Positions 1 through 14,948 of a stretch of 64,000 bases of DNA are shown one piece after another. Within the stretch, counting starts at the first letter, position 1. Each line of letters starts with the position of its first letter. This DNA comes from Paraphaeosphaeria minitans. Lineage: Eukaryota; Ascomycota; Dothideomycetes; Pleosporales; Didymosphaeriaceae. The stretch covers positions 1,860,001 to 1,924,000 of the forward strand of contig WJXW01000001.1 in NCBI GenBank assembly GCA_015832175.1. The letters are read 5' to 3'. The notes beneath the pieces were generated by a model. That model saw nothing but the letters and a program-made list of their open reading frames with translations. It did no database searches and was not told where the DNA came from. A program made the translations under genes and the position numbers.

Positions 1-1679
1 GTTATGGGGTTGTTCAGGTAGTGTTGACGCGAGCGAGGCTGGAAGAGTCCGCTGTCGTGATGTTCCAAGGTGGGGCCCCGAGGAGGTCGATATCTCGCGT
101 CGAGCAAGCGCGGAGTCGGCCACCCGCGCGGAGACAGCTCCGGATTCGCCATGTGCAGTACTGCTTCGATGTTTGTCCATGGCAGAGAGGGGGTCAGAGC
201 TCGCCCTCCTTTGACTAAGCTTTCGCACCAGTTTTGCTCCAGGAAGGCCGGTAGTCCGTGGCCTGGAGCCGGGATTGAGCAGGCTGCTGATGGAGAAGGA
301 ACGCCGAGCACGCGTCGCGCCCTCGGCCTTGTTTTCATACGAGCGGTCGTGTTTGGGGTCAGTCGCTGGTTGGGGTAGATCGGTATGCGATGGCGGAACG
401 AGAGTGGGACTGAGCGGGGTGCCAGGTCTGCTCACGAAGTAAATGCTCTCGCTCTCGTCTTCGCTTTCCGACTCTTCGACCACGTCTGCAGCCGCACCTG
501 CCGAAACGGAGCGAGCCAATAGCAGCGTCGGCCTGTGCATCTTGTCGTCTGGAATTATCCTCTTGATAGTCTTTGCGTTTGACGATAAAGCTGCCGTGCG
601 CTTTGACAGCGCCTTCTCTTTTGATATTCTGGCCGTGAAGAAGTTGGTGTACTCGACCTCGCTTTCGGTGCTCGGCTGCAGCGGCTGCTCGTCCAGCGAT
701 GGATGCTCGGCGGTCATCTCCAGCAGGGCTGTCCGGTGCTGCAGCGTGGCAGAGCGCTGGTGACTGGTGGCTGGGCGGCGGAACGACGGCAGACGCGTGT
801 TTGTGTTGTGCGTGGGCTTTTCGTGAGGATCGCGGACGGACGACGAGCGTTTGACAAGCTTGTTGGGCGGTAGCGGAGCGGGAGGTCGCTCGCCTGGGAT
901 CATGGGTGCAGTGGAGCCGTCATGCGAGAAAGCCATAGATCCGTTGGAGACAGATACAGAGGGCGAGAGCGGGCCGGGGCTGGTGTCTCGGCTCGAGGGC
1001 TGTGAGTTGGATAAGGTGGAGAGGCGCTTGATCCAGGATGCTCTCCGCGACTGCGGTCGGCCGGCGGGATTCAGCTCGTTTATGTTCAGTTCACTCGAAG
1101 GCGTGTAACCGCTGCCGATGGGGCCCTGCAGAGGCTGCGAAGCCGGGTCGCCGACCGTCCGTCTCCTCAGAGGCCGCTGGCGCTCATGGCCGGTGAAGCT
1201 GGCTGCTGTCGTCGAGGGAGCACGGGAGGTGCTGGGTCGAGGGTGGTGCGCGGGGGGCGGTGGGGCGGCGGCGGCGGCGGTGGTGGTTTGCACAGCAGCT
1301 TGTATCGACGGGCGGCCCAGCTCCTCGTTTTGTGCTGGAGTGGCTTTCCTCTTCCTCGACGGGTACGGGGGCTCTGCTTCGCGACCGAATCCCAGCCCGA
1401 GCGCAGAGGCACCAAGCAGAGTTGCAGTGGCAGCAAGCTGTATCACGGCAATGCGTCAGCAAAACACTTGTGCGACTTGGGGCAGAGCGCTCATGTACGG
1501 GTTGGGCACGCTGCGGCCGCTCTCGGGGGAGCAGCGCGGTAAGGCGTCGAGTCGCAAAAAAGGATGCAAGGGATAGGAGGCAGCTTGGGCAGGGTGGCAG
1601 AGCCGCAGGAGAGTGGTGGGCAAGGGCAGGGAGGAGAGGAGAGGTGAGGTCTAGTATTTACCGTGGGAACCGTTTTCAT
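1..1679 (-). CDS. Unknown Ser/Arg-rich protein, C-terminus beyond left edge
   Basis: One reading frame is open on the minus strand from 1437 down to base 1, about 479 codons, and leaves the window. At its upstream end sits a good intron end (CTGAC branch, then CAG at 1440-1438) just after an in-frame stop, so a 5' exon is expected. The best candidate is a short exon at 1679-1662 (ATG, six codons, then GTAAAT), which joins in phase 0 and gives MKTVPT followed by a hydrophobic stretch (LAATATLLGASALGLGFG). That would be a signal peptide or signal anchor. The rest is low-complexity, rich in Ser, Pro, Arg and Ala, with basic patches (SRKRK, LRRRTVG, SWIKRL) and an acidic patch (EESESEDESES). I recognise no domain. 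The intron would be 224 bp, longer than its neighbours, so the 5' exon is tentative; the large frame itself is well supported by its length. Confidence 0.6.
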
Positions 1680-3664
1680 CCTCGTTCCTTACTGCCTGGG
1701 TCGCCAGACGGGCTCACTCGAAGGCGATGCTGCTACTCGTGAGGGCGCCGGGAGCATGCTGGCAGTCGGTGTACCTTGGTACGCTCGCTGCAGGCGTTGG
1801 GACGGTGGGAAGGCCTACTACGGTTTTGCTCACAACGAACACAGCATCTCGGAGCAAGGAGAAGGAGGGGAGGCAGCCTACGGGCTGGGCGAAGTGGAGC
1901 ACTGAAGCTTCGAGGGAGCGCGGAGGCAAGAAGAAGTCCGGTACATCTGCTTGCTTCAGGGATCCTTGAACAGGACGCGCCGCTAGGTTTAGCGAGATGT
2001 TGCCGGTCCATTGAGGCTGACCCAGTGTTTGTGTATGGCGGAATGTCAACCCACGCGCTCAGATGTCGTTCGCGCCGAGCTGCACTTTGGCGGCAGCAGC
2101 AGCAGCAGCACCACCAGCACCACCAGCACCACCAGCACCACCAGCATCAGCAGCAGCAACACCAGCAGCACCACCAGTACCAGCACCACCAGCACCACCA
2201 GCACCACCACCAGCGCGAGTACCTGCTCTCCGTGGGTACCGTCGGGAGGCCTCTTGTTTGCTTCTGCCTCAAGCAGGGCAGTACCGAGTACAGTTCGGAC
2301 GGTGCTAGCCAAGCACTTGAGCCGCGCGCGCAGTGACAGTCCATGTGCGTTGATACACGGCGCATGGAGCTACGGCCATGGCGCGCGGTGCAATCAGGGA
2401 CAATGTCTATCCCTCGCAGACTGGCAGATTGGAAATCGTAGACTATTTTGGGGGCGTTGGACGCAGGATGCAGGATGCACAAGCGCTGGCAGCGATTCGC
2501 GAGCCCGACGAGAGCTCCTCGCGAAGCCCTGCAACTTGGGACATTTGTTTGTTGACGATGCGCGCCCTCGTCTCTTCCTGGCCCACGCCCTCGCACGGAA
2601 GCTGAGGCTCACACCTATGATCTCACACGGAACCTGGCGTCTCCACCTCTTCCCTCGCACGGAACCTCAGCCCTCACACCTAGGCATGGTCTCGCACGGA
2701 ACCTCAGGCCTCGCACCTCTTCCTGGTCCGCAGCCTCTGTTGCCGTCGATCTTTCGTCCTTCTGACGTGCTCATGTCCAGAGCAGTGGGTCCTCTCCGCC
2801 TCCGACTGCGAGCTCGCCCAATGGTCATGCCCTCGCGCGGCCGAAACACCAGGCACGTCAGCCCAGAGCAAGGCGAAGCGCGACCAGGATCAGCTCGTAG
2901 TGCTGCGGGCCCTCCGGAAGAGCGTCCAGCAGCCATCTGGTGGTCGAGACGTGTGCGGAGACGGCCTCTACACAGCACACAGTAGGTAGGTAGATACGTA
3001 GGTAGATGCAGCATGGCAAACACGCCTGCGTAGCACCAGACTGCAGCAGCACGCTGTGAAAAGACGCCGTGGGCTGCACCGCGACGCAACGCGACGGGAC
3101 ACACGGCACGCATCAGTGCTCTCTGCTTTTGGCAGGCCAGCAGGCCAGCAGGCCAGGCGGCGTCCGGGCTGACGGCTGATGCGAGGGCGAGGCGAGGGCG
3201 AGGCCAGAGACGAGCTGGCATCCATGGCATCCATGGCATCCAGCGCGGATGAGCGACCGAAGATGCATGCAACCGACCGGGAGATCCTCGTTCAAAGAGG
3301 CAAAAGAGCCTCTGCGCTGCGCCCGGCGTTTCTCCTCTCTACTTCTTGAGGCCTGTGCGCCCCGCCATTGGCCACTCCTCCTGCGCGTAGCTCCAAACAC
3401 ATCCACCAAACCATCGCTTCGTCAGACGTTGCGTTCGCTCCTGTATCTGTCGACCGGCACGGCACCAGCGCACACTGTCCCCCGCTGCCTCCGGAGCCAG
3501 AGAGAGACGATTGCCTTGTCGCCCCAGCACGTCGACCTTGTCGTCCGATTTTTTTCCAGAAGAGCGCACAGCGACCGAGGCCGTGCAGACGCCACACGTC
3601 GTGTGAAATTTGCATCCCACTCTGTTGATCGCGTCTTGTCGGACAAGCCTCCACCCGCAGCACC
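1680..3664. other. Intergenic region between the unknown gene and GCN20
   Basis: About 2 kb between divergent genes. It holds a CAG/CAC triplet tract (2091-2213), imperfect repeats of 'tctcacacggaacct'-like units around 2620-2720, GTAGGTAG microsatellite at 2990-3010 and direct repeats at 3136-3160 and 3218-3242. Frames open across it are low complexity and lack a proper ATG. I see no gene. Confidence 0.6.
2091..2213. repeat. CAG/CAC trinucleotide repeat
   Basis: About 40 triplets of CAG, CAC and ACC in mixed order. Every forward frame reads through as homopolymer-like Ser/Thr, Gln/His or Ala/Pro, which explains the long spurious frames here. It lies about 1.45 kb upstream of the GCN20 start codon. 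Confidence 0.9.
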
Positions 3665-6117
3665 ATGGAAGCTGAGATCAGAGCCCAGATCCCTGGCATC
3701 GACCCCGTCCTTTCAGACTACTCGGTTGGCTATCTGACCCATGCTGCCAACTCCTTCTCCTCGGACGCGGACCCCAATGGCCCTTCGCCGCTTGAGGAAG
3801 CCGCTGCCAGCATAACCGCCCTGCTCCTTTCCGCTTCGGGTGATCTCGGTGAGCAGAATGAGACCACTATCCACAACCTCGTGGACAAGTTCATCTCGCG
3901 TCTCAATGCCCAGAACGGCACGGACGGCGAGCGCCGCCAGATGGCCCCGTCCGCCCGGAAGCTGGATCAAGCCATCCACATGGGCTCGCGAACGCACATG
4001 TCCACCACGCTCGGCCTGACAGGCGGCGGTGTTGATCTTGAGTCTGCCAACGCCCGCAAAGTAGAATCCAGGGTCGACCGTAAGAAGCTTGAAAAAGCCG
4101 AACGCAAGCTCCAAGCCAAGCAGGACCGCAAGGTCTTCAAGAACGTTGAGTATGAAGCCTCTAAGCTGCTCAACCAGCCAGACGAGACCCAGAGCTATGA
4201 AGACTTCTACATGCAAGTTAATCCGTTGATGCTGGGTTCTGAAGCTAGCACAAAGAGCAAGGACATCAAGATCGACAGCTTTGACATCTCCATCAATGGC
4301 CTGCGCATCCTGTCAGACACGTCTCTCACCCTTGCCTATGGTCGTAGGTATGGTCTAGTTGGTCAGAATGGTATTGGTAAATCCACGCTCCTGAGGGCCT
4401 TGAGTCGCCGTGAGGTGGCAATTCCGACCCATATTTCCATTCTACACGTCGAGCAAGAGGTAATACTGACCACGGCCATAATGTTACTCCGACTGACCGC
4501 GACAGATCCTTGGTGATGACACTCCGGCACTGCAGGCCGTCTTGGATGCCGACGTTTGGCGGAAGCATCTTCTCAAGGAGCAAGATGTTAGTACCAACAC
4601 CTGTTTTTGAGAAGGTCCATTTAACCCTGCATAGAAAATCACCAAAGAGCTAGCTGACCTGGAAGCGGAGCGTGCCACTTTGGCCGACACATCAGCCGAC
4701 GCCGCTTCGTTGGACAAGCAGCGAGAAGGTCTCGACCAAACCCTCAGCGACATTCACGGTAAGCTCGCTGAGATGGAATCTGACAAGGCCGAGTCTCGAG
4801 CAGCCAGTATTTTGGCGGGTCTGGGGTTCTCCACGGAGCGTCAACAATTCGCTACCAAGACATTCTCCGGTGGTTGGAGGATGAGATTGGCTCTTGCACG
4901 AGCTCTGTTCTGTGAGCCTGATCTGTTATTGCTGGACGAACCGTCCAACATGTTGGACGTCCCATCTATTACGTTCTTAGCGAACTACCTCCAGGGGTAT
5001 CCGAGTACTGTCTTGGTAGTATCTCACGACAGGGCATTCCTGAACGAAGTAGCCACAGACATCATCCACCAACATTCCGAACGACTCGACTACTACAAGG
5101 GGGCTAACTTCGGTAAGTCTGTGTTCATCAAGCTCCTGAGACATGACTAAATGTGTTAGAATCGTTCTACGCCACCAAGGAAGAACGACGCAAGACTGCT
5201 AAGCGAGAATACGAAAAACAAATGGAAGTGCGCGCGCATTTGCAAGGTCCGTATATGCACGGTCAATTTCCGGTAGTGTGGCTGACCTATCTGCAGCCTT
5301 CATCGACAAATTCAGGTACAATGCTGCGAAGTCGTCAGAAGCACAGTCGAGGATTAAGAAGCTGGAGAAGATGCCGGTGCTGCAAGCGCCGGAAGCTGAA
5401 TATAGCGTGCACTTCAAATTCCCCGAAGTGGAGAAATTGTCTCCGCCCATCATTCAGATGAGCGGTGTCACCTTCGGCTACAGCCCAGACAAGATCTTGC
5501 TCAAGAATGTTGACCTTGACGTACAACTTGACTCCCGAATAGGCATTGTCGGTCCGAACGGTGCAGGCAAAACAACAGCGCTGAAGCTGCTGATCGGTGC
5601 CCTTTCGCCGACGACAGGTTTGATATCACAAAACCCGCGTCTTCGCGTGGGCTTTTTCGCGCAACATCATGTCGACGCTCTAGACCTCAACGACAGCGCG
5701 GTTGGCTTCATGTCGAAGAAGTTCCACGGCAAGACGGACGAGGAGTATCGGCGTCACCTGGGCGCTTTCGGTATCACGGGTATGACGGGTCTGCAGAAAA
5801 TGGAACTGCTATCTGGAGGCCAGAAGTCTCGTGTGGCCTTTGCGTGTTTGTCTCTACAGAATCCGCATATCCTCGTGCTCGACGAACCGTCGAATCATTT
5901 GGATATCGAAGCCATGGACGCTCTCTCCGACGCGCTGCAGAAGTTTGAGGGTGGTGTGCTGATGGTCAGTCACGACGTCACCATGTTGCAGAACGTCTGT
6001 ACAAGTTTGTGGGTGTGTGACAATGGCACGATCGAGCACTTCGACGGCACGGTCAAGGACTACAAGAAGAGGATTACTGCACAAGCCAACGACGCGGGCG
6101 TGGTGGCAAAACACTGA
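3665..6117 (+). CDS. GCN20: ABCF ATPase Gcn20 (ABCF3)
   Basis: Twin-ABC, non-membrane ATPase that in yeast acts with Gcn1 on ribosomes to activate the eIF2alpha kinase Gcn2 during amino-acid starvation. Exons 3665-4459, 4506-4586, 4635-5112, 5160-5246 and 5297-6117 join in frame to 753 aa, the usual Gcn20 length. The first about 200 residues are the Gcn1-binding-type N-terminus with a Lys/Glu-rich helix. Cassette 1 has Walker A GQNGIGKST, signature FSGGWRMRLALARAL and Walker B LLLLDEPSNMLD. Cassette 2 has GPNGAGKTT, LSGGQKSRVAFA and LVLDEPSNHLD. A charged linker (YATKEERRKTAKREYEKQ) separates them. All introns are 46-50 bp with GT...AG ends. In cassette 1, DEPSNMLD replaces the commoner DEPTNHLD. 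ATG at 3665 is the first in frame and begins a conserved N-terminus. Confidence 0.96.
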
Positions 6118-6658
6118 GCTGGCCGCGATAGGTAGACGCAGAGTACAATAGATCTGATCGGTCTCGAGCGTGCGAAAAGCGCGTGCGTCTCTCGCATGGC
6201 ACCCGTTGGTGGCCGCATTAGGTATGTGAGTGAGACCAGATGTGAATTTGTCACGTACATAAGTACCTCACCACTAGCCCAAATTTTGAGTGTTGTTTGC
6301 TTTCATGCACATGTGCTTTGTCGCTCTCGTTGGTCAAGAACACCTCTTTACGGCCGTAGGAATCTGCTCACGATTCGGTCACGGTTCGTTGATACAGAAA
6401 GCGCTCTACTGTATGGCCAGAGCAATATCAGGGAAGTTCGAAGCGGTACCTTTTGGACTCCTCCATGGCCACAGGACTAGCACGACGAGCGGTGGAGTCG
6501 ATATAGCACCAGTGGGGCCGTGCGGAGCCTGAGCCCCAGAGGAGCTTGGCGCGGCGCCTTCCCTTCCAAGAATCGCCGCCAACTCGACCTCATCCCATCA
6601 CCGTCACCGCTCACGACGCTGCACGCTGCCGCCGCCAGTGCTTCTGGCCTGACTGTGA
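6118..6658. other. Intergenic region GCN20-WHI2
   Basis: Spacer that should contain the GCN20 3' end and the WHI2 promoter and 5' leader. An ATG at 6196 followed by a GTATGT donor at 6222 could start a WHI2 5' exon, but it lies only 79 bp after the GCN20 stop and I cannot support it. Confidence 0.4.
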
Positions 6659-8367
6659 CTCGACCGCGCCCACACATCTCCGCTTTGCCGACAGAGCGCT
6701 GTGTCCTGCCGTCCGCCCAGCCACGCCCACCCAAAACATACCACAACCGGCACCTTGTCGCAGACACAGGCTTTCGATACCCACGGCTTGTCCGTAGTCA
6801 CTCCTTTGCCTCACCATTCCTGCGATAGCAGCGACGCTCGCCCACCTTACACGGACATTGCCCCCGCAGAAGACGCTCGAACTCTCGCTACAGCCCCGTG
6901 CCCGCCTCCCTTATACTTTCCGCCCGAACACGGCAACGACGGTCCCCACAAGGATTGCGTCGAAGACGACACCGATTCGCCGCCAGCGTTCACTGCTGCC
7001 CCATCTTTTAGTTTTACCGGATCTTCATCCTCTGCCACTGCCTCTGCCGAGACCAAGGCCGCGCTTCCACGCGACACAAAAGACGGGTCCAGTAGCAAGG
7101 ACATTGACGACGGCGAACCGCCACCACCGTACAGCGAAGGATACAGTCCGCTTGAATCGTTCACTTACGTCATGGCGTCTGCAGGAGGTCCCACAAGCAT
7201 CATCACGCAGGTGTCGCAACAGAGCGCTGGTCCACCAATAAACACGCTCGGTGGATCCGATGAGAACATCACGCTCGAGCTGAGGTAGGCGGATTGTATG
7301 AGCCAATTGCTCTGAAGCTGACATTGTACAGGGGATCGCGCTTCACTCTTTCTCGTGACGAGCTCCTTACCCTGCCGGAATTTGTTCTTCTTTCTCTCTT
7401 CCCCAATGGACTGCTCCCCGATGGCCACATGAATCAGTATCACGACGGTGATGTATACCCGGTCGATGTTGGTGCCCCCGATCTCTCTTCTCCTCCGAAC
7501 GTCCGCTTCAACTCAGTTCAAGCGATCCGTTACCATCTCTCCAACCCCGCATTATACGTATCTGACAATCTCTACGCTTCTCAGTATGATCCCAATTCAC
7601 TGCAATACATGCTGGAGTTTTTCCGCACTGTAGCCCAGACTATTCCCGCCTCGCCCCCTTCTCCTTCCGCCGTCCCAGATCACCCGACCGAAGCACACGC
7701 CATTGAGCCCATGCATGGTTCGGCACGAGACATGCTGCAGGACCGTGCGGGTATCATTGTGCTTCGAGAAGATTTAGATTTTTACGTGATCCCGCCCCAC
7801 CGCGACATTTCTCACCCCGACATGATCGAAGTAAAGCGGGCCGCCGGCGAGGCCCTTCTCAAGCAAGACGGTATCTTCTCCGGTCTGCGAAAGAGCGAGG
7901 AGCCCGGAACGACGGAGCAGCATCTGATCGAGATGCTGACTGCAGGGTGAGTACATTATTGTCTTTGCTTCCCTTCTCAATGTCACTTCTGCCATTCATA
8001 TGTGGAAGATCCGCTTATTCAATTCAAATCTAGTGGCTTCAACCACGACGACCGATGGGGCCACCGCGCCGGAGAGCCCAACAAGGCCGTGATCTGCAGC
8101 ATCGCACTAGCTCGTCTTCGCACCGACATCAAGGGCAACGACCTGGCCAACAGCAATGCGGTGGGAATGGCCCAGAAGCTGCTCCTCTTCTGGAGGAAGC
8201 CTGCCCGCCGGTGCTGGTGGGAGGGTGTCGAACTTGACAACGTTAGGGGCGTGGAGGGCAAGCTCAAGGTGTGGATCAGGAGGGTCTGGACGCTGGAGAT
8301 GGTATGTTCATAACATATTGAAGCAGGCGTAACTAACAGATCGCAGAGCGTCATCGGACTGCGTTGA
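6659..8367 (+). CDS. WHI2: Whi2-like BTB/POZ protein, 5' end unresolved
   Basis: Family known in yeast as a partner of phosphatases Psr1/Psr2 in the general stress response and in damping TORC1 under low amino acids. Exons: open frame 6659-7284, then 7332-7946, 8034-8301 and 8347-8367, joined by introns with correct phases and GT...AG ends. The BTB-like core begins LRGSRFTLSRDELLTLPEFVLLSLFPNG with LLPDGHM and a DPNSLQYMLEFFR segment; the C-terminal part carries LLFWRKPARRCWWEGV. The exon 1 segment just before the core (PPPPYSEGYSPLESFTYVMASAGG) is of conserved type, so it is probably coding, yet no ATG occurs in this frame between the stop at 6656 and 7172. The start is therefore either in an upstream exon or, less likely, at 7172. 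The last exon is only seven codons long. Confidence 0.82.
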
Positions 8368-10205
8368 TGCCCGCCACCGAGCATACATTCCCTTTTTGTC
8401 TCTTCGGGGCAAATCTCCCACTTTCCCGCCTGCCTTTTAGTCTGCAACAGTTTTCCAAGTCTACAAAATGCGGGTTTCCGGTGTCTTGACCATTTTTTCT
8501 TTTTTTACCTTGTTTTCTCCTAGTTACTTTCGTTGTTTGATACCTCCTTCATCATGCCACCGGTAAGCGGACAGTGCAGCATGTCGGATATCCATACCAC
8601 AGCAAGCGGCATTGTTTCCTCGACACGATACCATTGGAAGGGAGAGAAGTGGGGGAGCTTGGTTTGTTCTTTGGGGAGATGGGTATATACATGTGTAGAA
8701 CGTAGGCATCAATATAGTATGTGTAATATTGCTTGCGCGTGTTGAGCCGGACTTGTACGGAGGTTGCACGGGCTTGGATGAGTCGTGTGGTTGATGCTGG
8801 CAGCGTCCGAAGGGGGTGGGGAGGGTGGGGGTGTTTGGCCATGCATGCATGCATCTATGCATTTGAACAAAATCCCACAGGGAACCACAGTCTTCGGAGG
8901 CAGCAGACTCGGAGTCATGATCCCTAGCTCCGCTCGTTTCCAGATGATCGGCCGCACACGCAAAGAGGCCCAGGCAGCGCCAAAACGCAAACCCTGTTGG
9001 TCTTTCTATACTTGGGCATCCACCGATACCTTCCCCATACCACTCGGCACGCTTCATCAACGCAACGGTCCCCGGCTTCGTACCATCGCTTGTGGATGTT
9101 TTTTTTTTACTTTTTAATTCCCTCACGATGCCCCGACTTCCTACCTAGGTACCGCAGATGCATAGATTGCCATGGACGTTGTAGTGCGACGTGGTGGCTG
9201 AAACGTAACAACAACATTACCACCACCGCCGCCGCCGCCGTGCACGCGTGCGTACGTTTGTGCATGTCAATACGCTACCTACAAACCCACAGACTTGGCT
9301 GTTTTTCTGGGGGTGTGTGTGTGTGTGTGTGTGTGTGTGGGCTGATGCATGCACCGCGGTGAAACGAAACGAAACGAAACGAAACGAAACGAAACGGAGA
9401 AATACGGGCCAGGGAACCAAGGGGAGAGAGGGGAGGGGAGGGGAGGGGTGTGAAGGACAGAAGGACAGAAGGACAGACCAAAGGACATGTACATGCATGT
9501 CGTAGTCCCGTCAACGAAACCTAGGAGCGTTGGCACCGCGTCTGTGGTGGAAGCTGTCATGGGCTTGCTGTGCCGTCTACAAAGCTCACGTTACGCTGTT
9601 GTCGCCGTCGTCGTCGAGACATACTACTATACTTGTTGCCACCCGGTGGGCTGGACGTTTCCCTCGGAGTGCGACTTACGTGGGGGTTCGAGCAAGGAAG
9701 TGGCACATGTGGGTATCCGCACGTACGGACGTCGTGTGCATGTGAGGGCGGCAAGCCGCGCCGCGTTGGCACGTCGGCACTTTGGGCAGCTCTGCGTCGA
9801 CGTCGATGCCGTGTCGTATGTCAGAATGCTACGTCGGAGGGAGTGTCGACGTGGGAAGAGGCTCGACATGTCACAGGTACAATGTCAACGTATGGTGGGT
9901 TCGCACGACTCAAGGTCGGCAATCTCTTCATTGTACAGTGCTATAGTTGCAGCGTTGTCGCTCACACTACTCCCGTTCCGATTCCATTCCTTCCATCACC
10001 GCGGGTTTGGCTATAGTTGAAAGGCCAAACGGATGATATGCATGCTCGAGCTATTATTAACGCCGGTATACCCCAGCCCGTGATCCCTGGATCCAGGCTC
10101 CAAAATCTAAACAATTGGTGATGCCGTTGAGGCAAAAACTTTTTCGAAATGGTATCATCCCAACTCATAACGTCGTGTTGAACTGTGAGCAAATGGAAAA
10201 GAAAT
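8368..10205. other. Intergenic region WHI2-SAHH
   Basis: Both flanking genes end here (convergent), so it holds two 3' UTRs. Contains a (GT)n tract at 9312-9339, a GAAAC pentanucleotide array at 9361-9396, G/A-rich repeats at 9420-9475 and CATGCATGCATGCAT at about 8840. Open frames are repeat-driven. No gene recognised. Confidence 0.6.
9312..9396. repeat. (GT)n followed by (GAAAC)7
   Basis: About 14 GT dinucleotides (9312-9339), a 21-bp spacer, then seven GAAAC units (9361-9396). Both are simple-sequence repeats in the spacer between two convergent genes. Confidence 0.9.
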
Positions 10206-12449
<2,244 letters not shown>

Positions 12450-12450
<1 letters not shown>

Positions 12451-14660
12451 AAAAAAAGACCGAGCCCACGTTGAGAATGGTTGCGGGCTTTAGTGACCGG
12501 AACGACAAAGCGCAGACACGGTACTCGACTAATCCCGTTTTTTTAATACGTGCCTCGCCGGAAGGGAAAGTAGTGAGAAAATTCTAGTCACCGGAGCCGA
12601 CATTGTAGGGACGATGTAGTATTTCGAGTCCTCCGAACATAAAGAGCAAGCATGAACTCAAAGACTTTGACATTTGGTGCAGAAAGACGTCCACACGTGC
12701 GAACATCAGTCCAGTTATAACAGGTTTATTGACTAGGAGGACGAGGTGACGACATCGTTTTTATCTCCTAAATTTGAGTGCCTGCTCACGCAGTCGCTGA
12801 CGAGCCCATTTGAAGAATGGCTTGTCGCCGTGCCACACATAGTGTGTGTCCGTCGATTTCTTTCTTGGTCTCCAATTAGTTCTAGTCCTAATGTGGAACC
12901 GCTCGTCGGACACCACATCGCCATCCGGTGATGTAATTTCAGTGGCTAGAGGCGCTGACATTATCTAAGTCTTGTAATCTTTTGGTGTAATTTCATGCAG
13001 TCCACGATACAACCCGTATGGAACAAGACTAGTCGCGGGACTCCCCATGTCGTTTACCCTCTTCCATTTTTGTGTCTACAAGCTTAACGTCCAGATATTA
13101 TACTTGGCGTCGTGTACTTCTAGTACAAAGGGGGACAGCTCGCCGGAAACTATATCATTCCCTTTCGAGATAAGTCTTCTGTGCCCCGGAAATAAGGCGC
13201 ACGAATATCCCAAGTCGTCCATGGATTTTGGTGCAGTCTCATGCCGTCCCGACGGACCTAGTGAAGACATGTGTTGACTGCCGTTGCACTTCAAGTCCTA
13301 GAACACAAATTACTAATATTGGGCTTCATTTCCAGGGTTTTGGTGCAGAGACTGCTTGCAGAAGCCTATATTGACTCTACTGCTAATGCTCTGAAGACCA
13401 CGAACACTTGGGTCTAACATTATCGTAATCCCCGTATGATTTTAGTCTATTTCCATGCACCGAGGCAAGTCATAATAAAAGTCGTATTGTATTATTGTCC
13501 CAAGGAAAGGCGACCCGCTGGACCACACACATGGCGATGTTTCCGAGAACTTCTGTCCCCAGAACCACAAGCTGTCGACAATGTTCCAGTGTTGTTTGCC
13601 TTCAAATCTTAAGAAGCCACCTCACAGGAGCCCACATGATGCAATGGTGCTTCTCGTTAGTGACCAAGAAAACTAGGTTCTAGCATAGCTTCTGTCTGCG
13701 CCACCTTTTAGTCTAGTCTCGTACACTTGAGGCAAGCCATCAGAAGACGTTTGTAGGATTTTGATGTTGCAGAGGAGACGACTTGCTGGACCACCCACGT
13801 TTAAATACGTGGGGATTCTCGTCTCCCAACCTCAGCCGCTCCACATCGCCCTACTCTTCTCCACGTTTACTTCCGAAAATAGACACTGGAGAGCACATAA
13901 AATCATTGCGGTTTTCTCTTGGTAAACAGGAACACGAATTGCCCATATTTGGCGTTTTTTTAGTCTTCTTTTTGATTCTGGCAGGCCCATGAAACTCACT
14001 TCATCCTCTTTCACCGCCCACGACGAGACAGCTCGCGGAGACCGCACGTCTGATCATCCTCTGGAGTTCTGGGACGCAGAACCGCGTATCCAACCCTCCA
14101 ACACCGCGCTTCACACCTGTCACTTGTAGCCCCGAGGGAAGACCGACACGCGAGAGACTACATGCCGCGACTGGGCTGCAATCCCCGTGAGCGAAAACAA
14201 GACATCCGAACGTGAAGCTTCCAGCCTTTCTCTGATTTTATGTCTCAAAGGACTCCCTTCGATCCAGGCAAGCCATGAGCGTGGACGCGCGCTGCTTTGA
14301 GGGCAGCGGAGAAAGTGCTCGCAGAAGCCCACATGGATTCAAAGGGTCAAGTTCTTCAGTGACCTGGAACACCAGAACCCGGCACATGCCCTTTGGTGCA
14401 ATTCGTCTCAAGTTTAGCAGCCCATAACGTTCCTGGCCCTAGTTTTACTAAATTGAAAAGGATCGCTCGCGGAGACCACATGGCATTCAGTGGCATATCT
14501 TTAGAGATCCATCCACTCGTGAGTGAGCAAAGTAGTGTGAAGAACAACGCTGCACCCGCGAGACTTTGTATTTTACAACAAAAAATACATCCCCAGAACG
14601 GATGACCAGGTTGAGTCACGTGGAAAGTTTCGACCTGAAGATGCGATTATTCACCTCGTG
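12450..14660. repeat. Degenerate dispersed repeat island A
   Basis: Gene-free 2.2-kb stretch in which diverged copies of a few motifs recur. GCTCGCGGAGACCACATGG-like copies lie at about 12900, 13138, 13515, 13782, 14030, 14316 and 14464. TTTTGGTGCAG-like copies lie at about 12674, 12982, 13219, 13337 and 14389. GAGGCAAGCCAT-like copies lie at about 13461, 13729 and 14265. Some neighbouring copies are near 268 bp or 536 bp apart, suggesting a decayed tandem array, but spacing is not regular overall. Frames are short and full of stops. It could be an old minisatellite or a decayed mobile element; I see no terminal repeats or transposase. Confidence 0.5.
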
Positions 14661-14948
14661 CGTGAATAGAGTGTATGCAGGAGGTAAACGTAGGATGCAT
14701 AGTAAGCAGAGCCGCAATATGAAGTATATCACTCGAACCCATGTCAGCAACTTGGGATATCTACCCCAGCCAGACGCCCTCAACTCGCCTCCAATCATGC
14801 ATGCCAATTATACTATAATGCCAATCGAGCAACGTCGCAAGCTGCCTCGCTCCACCAATTCGATGCTGTGTCCAATCATTCAGCAATATGAACATCTCTT
14901 GGCTCGAAGATCTGCCCTATTTATGGAATCCTTCAATTTCGCCATTGT

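Noticed and set aside
2011..2985. 324-codon plus-strand frame with Ser/Thr repeats
   Set aside because: It begins with TTG, not ATG, and its length comes from the CAG/CAC triplet tract; no domain.
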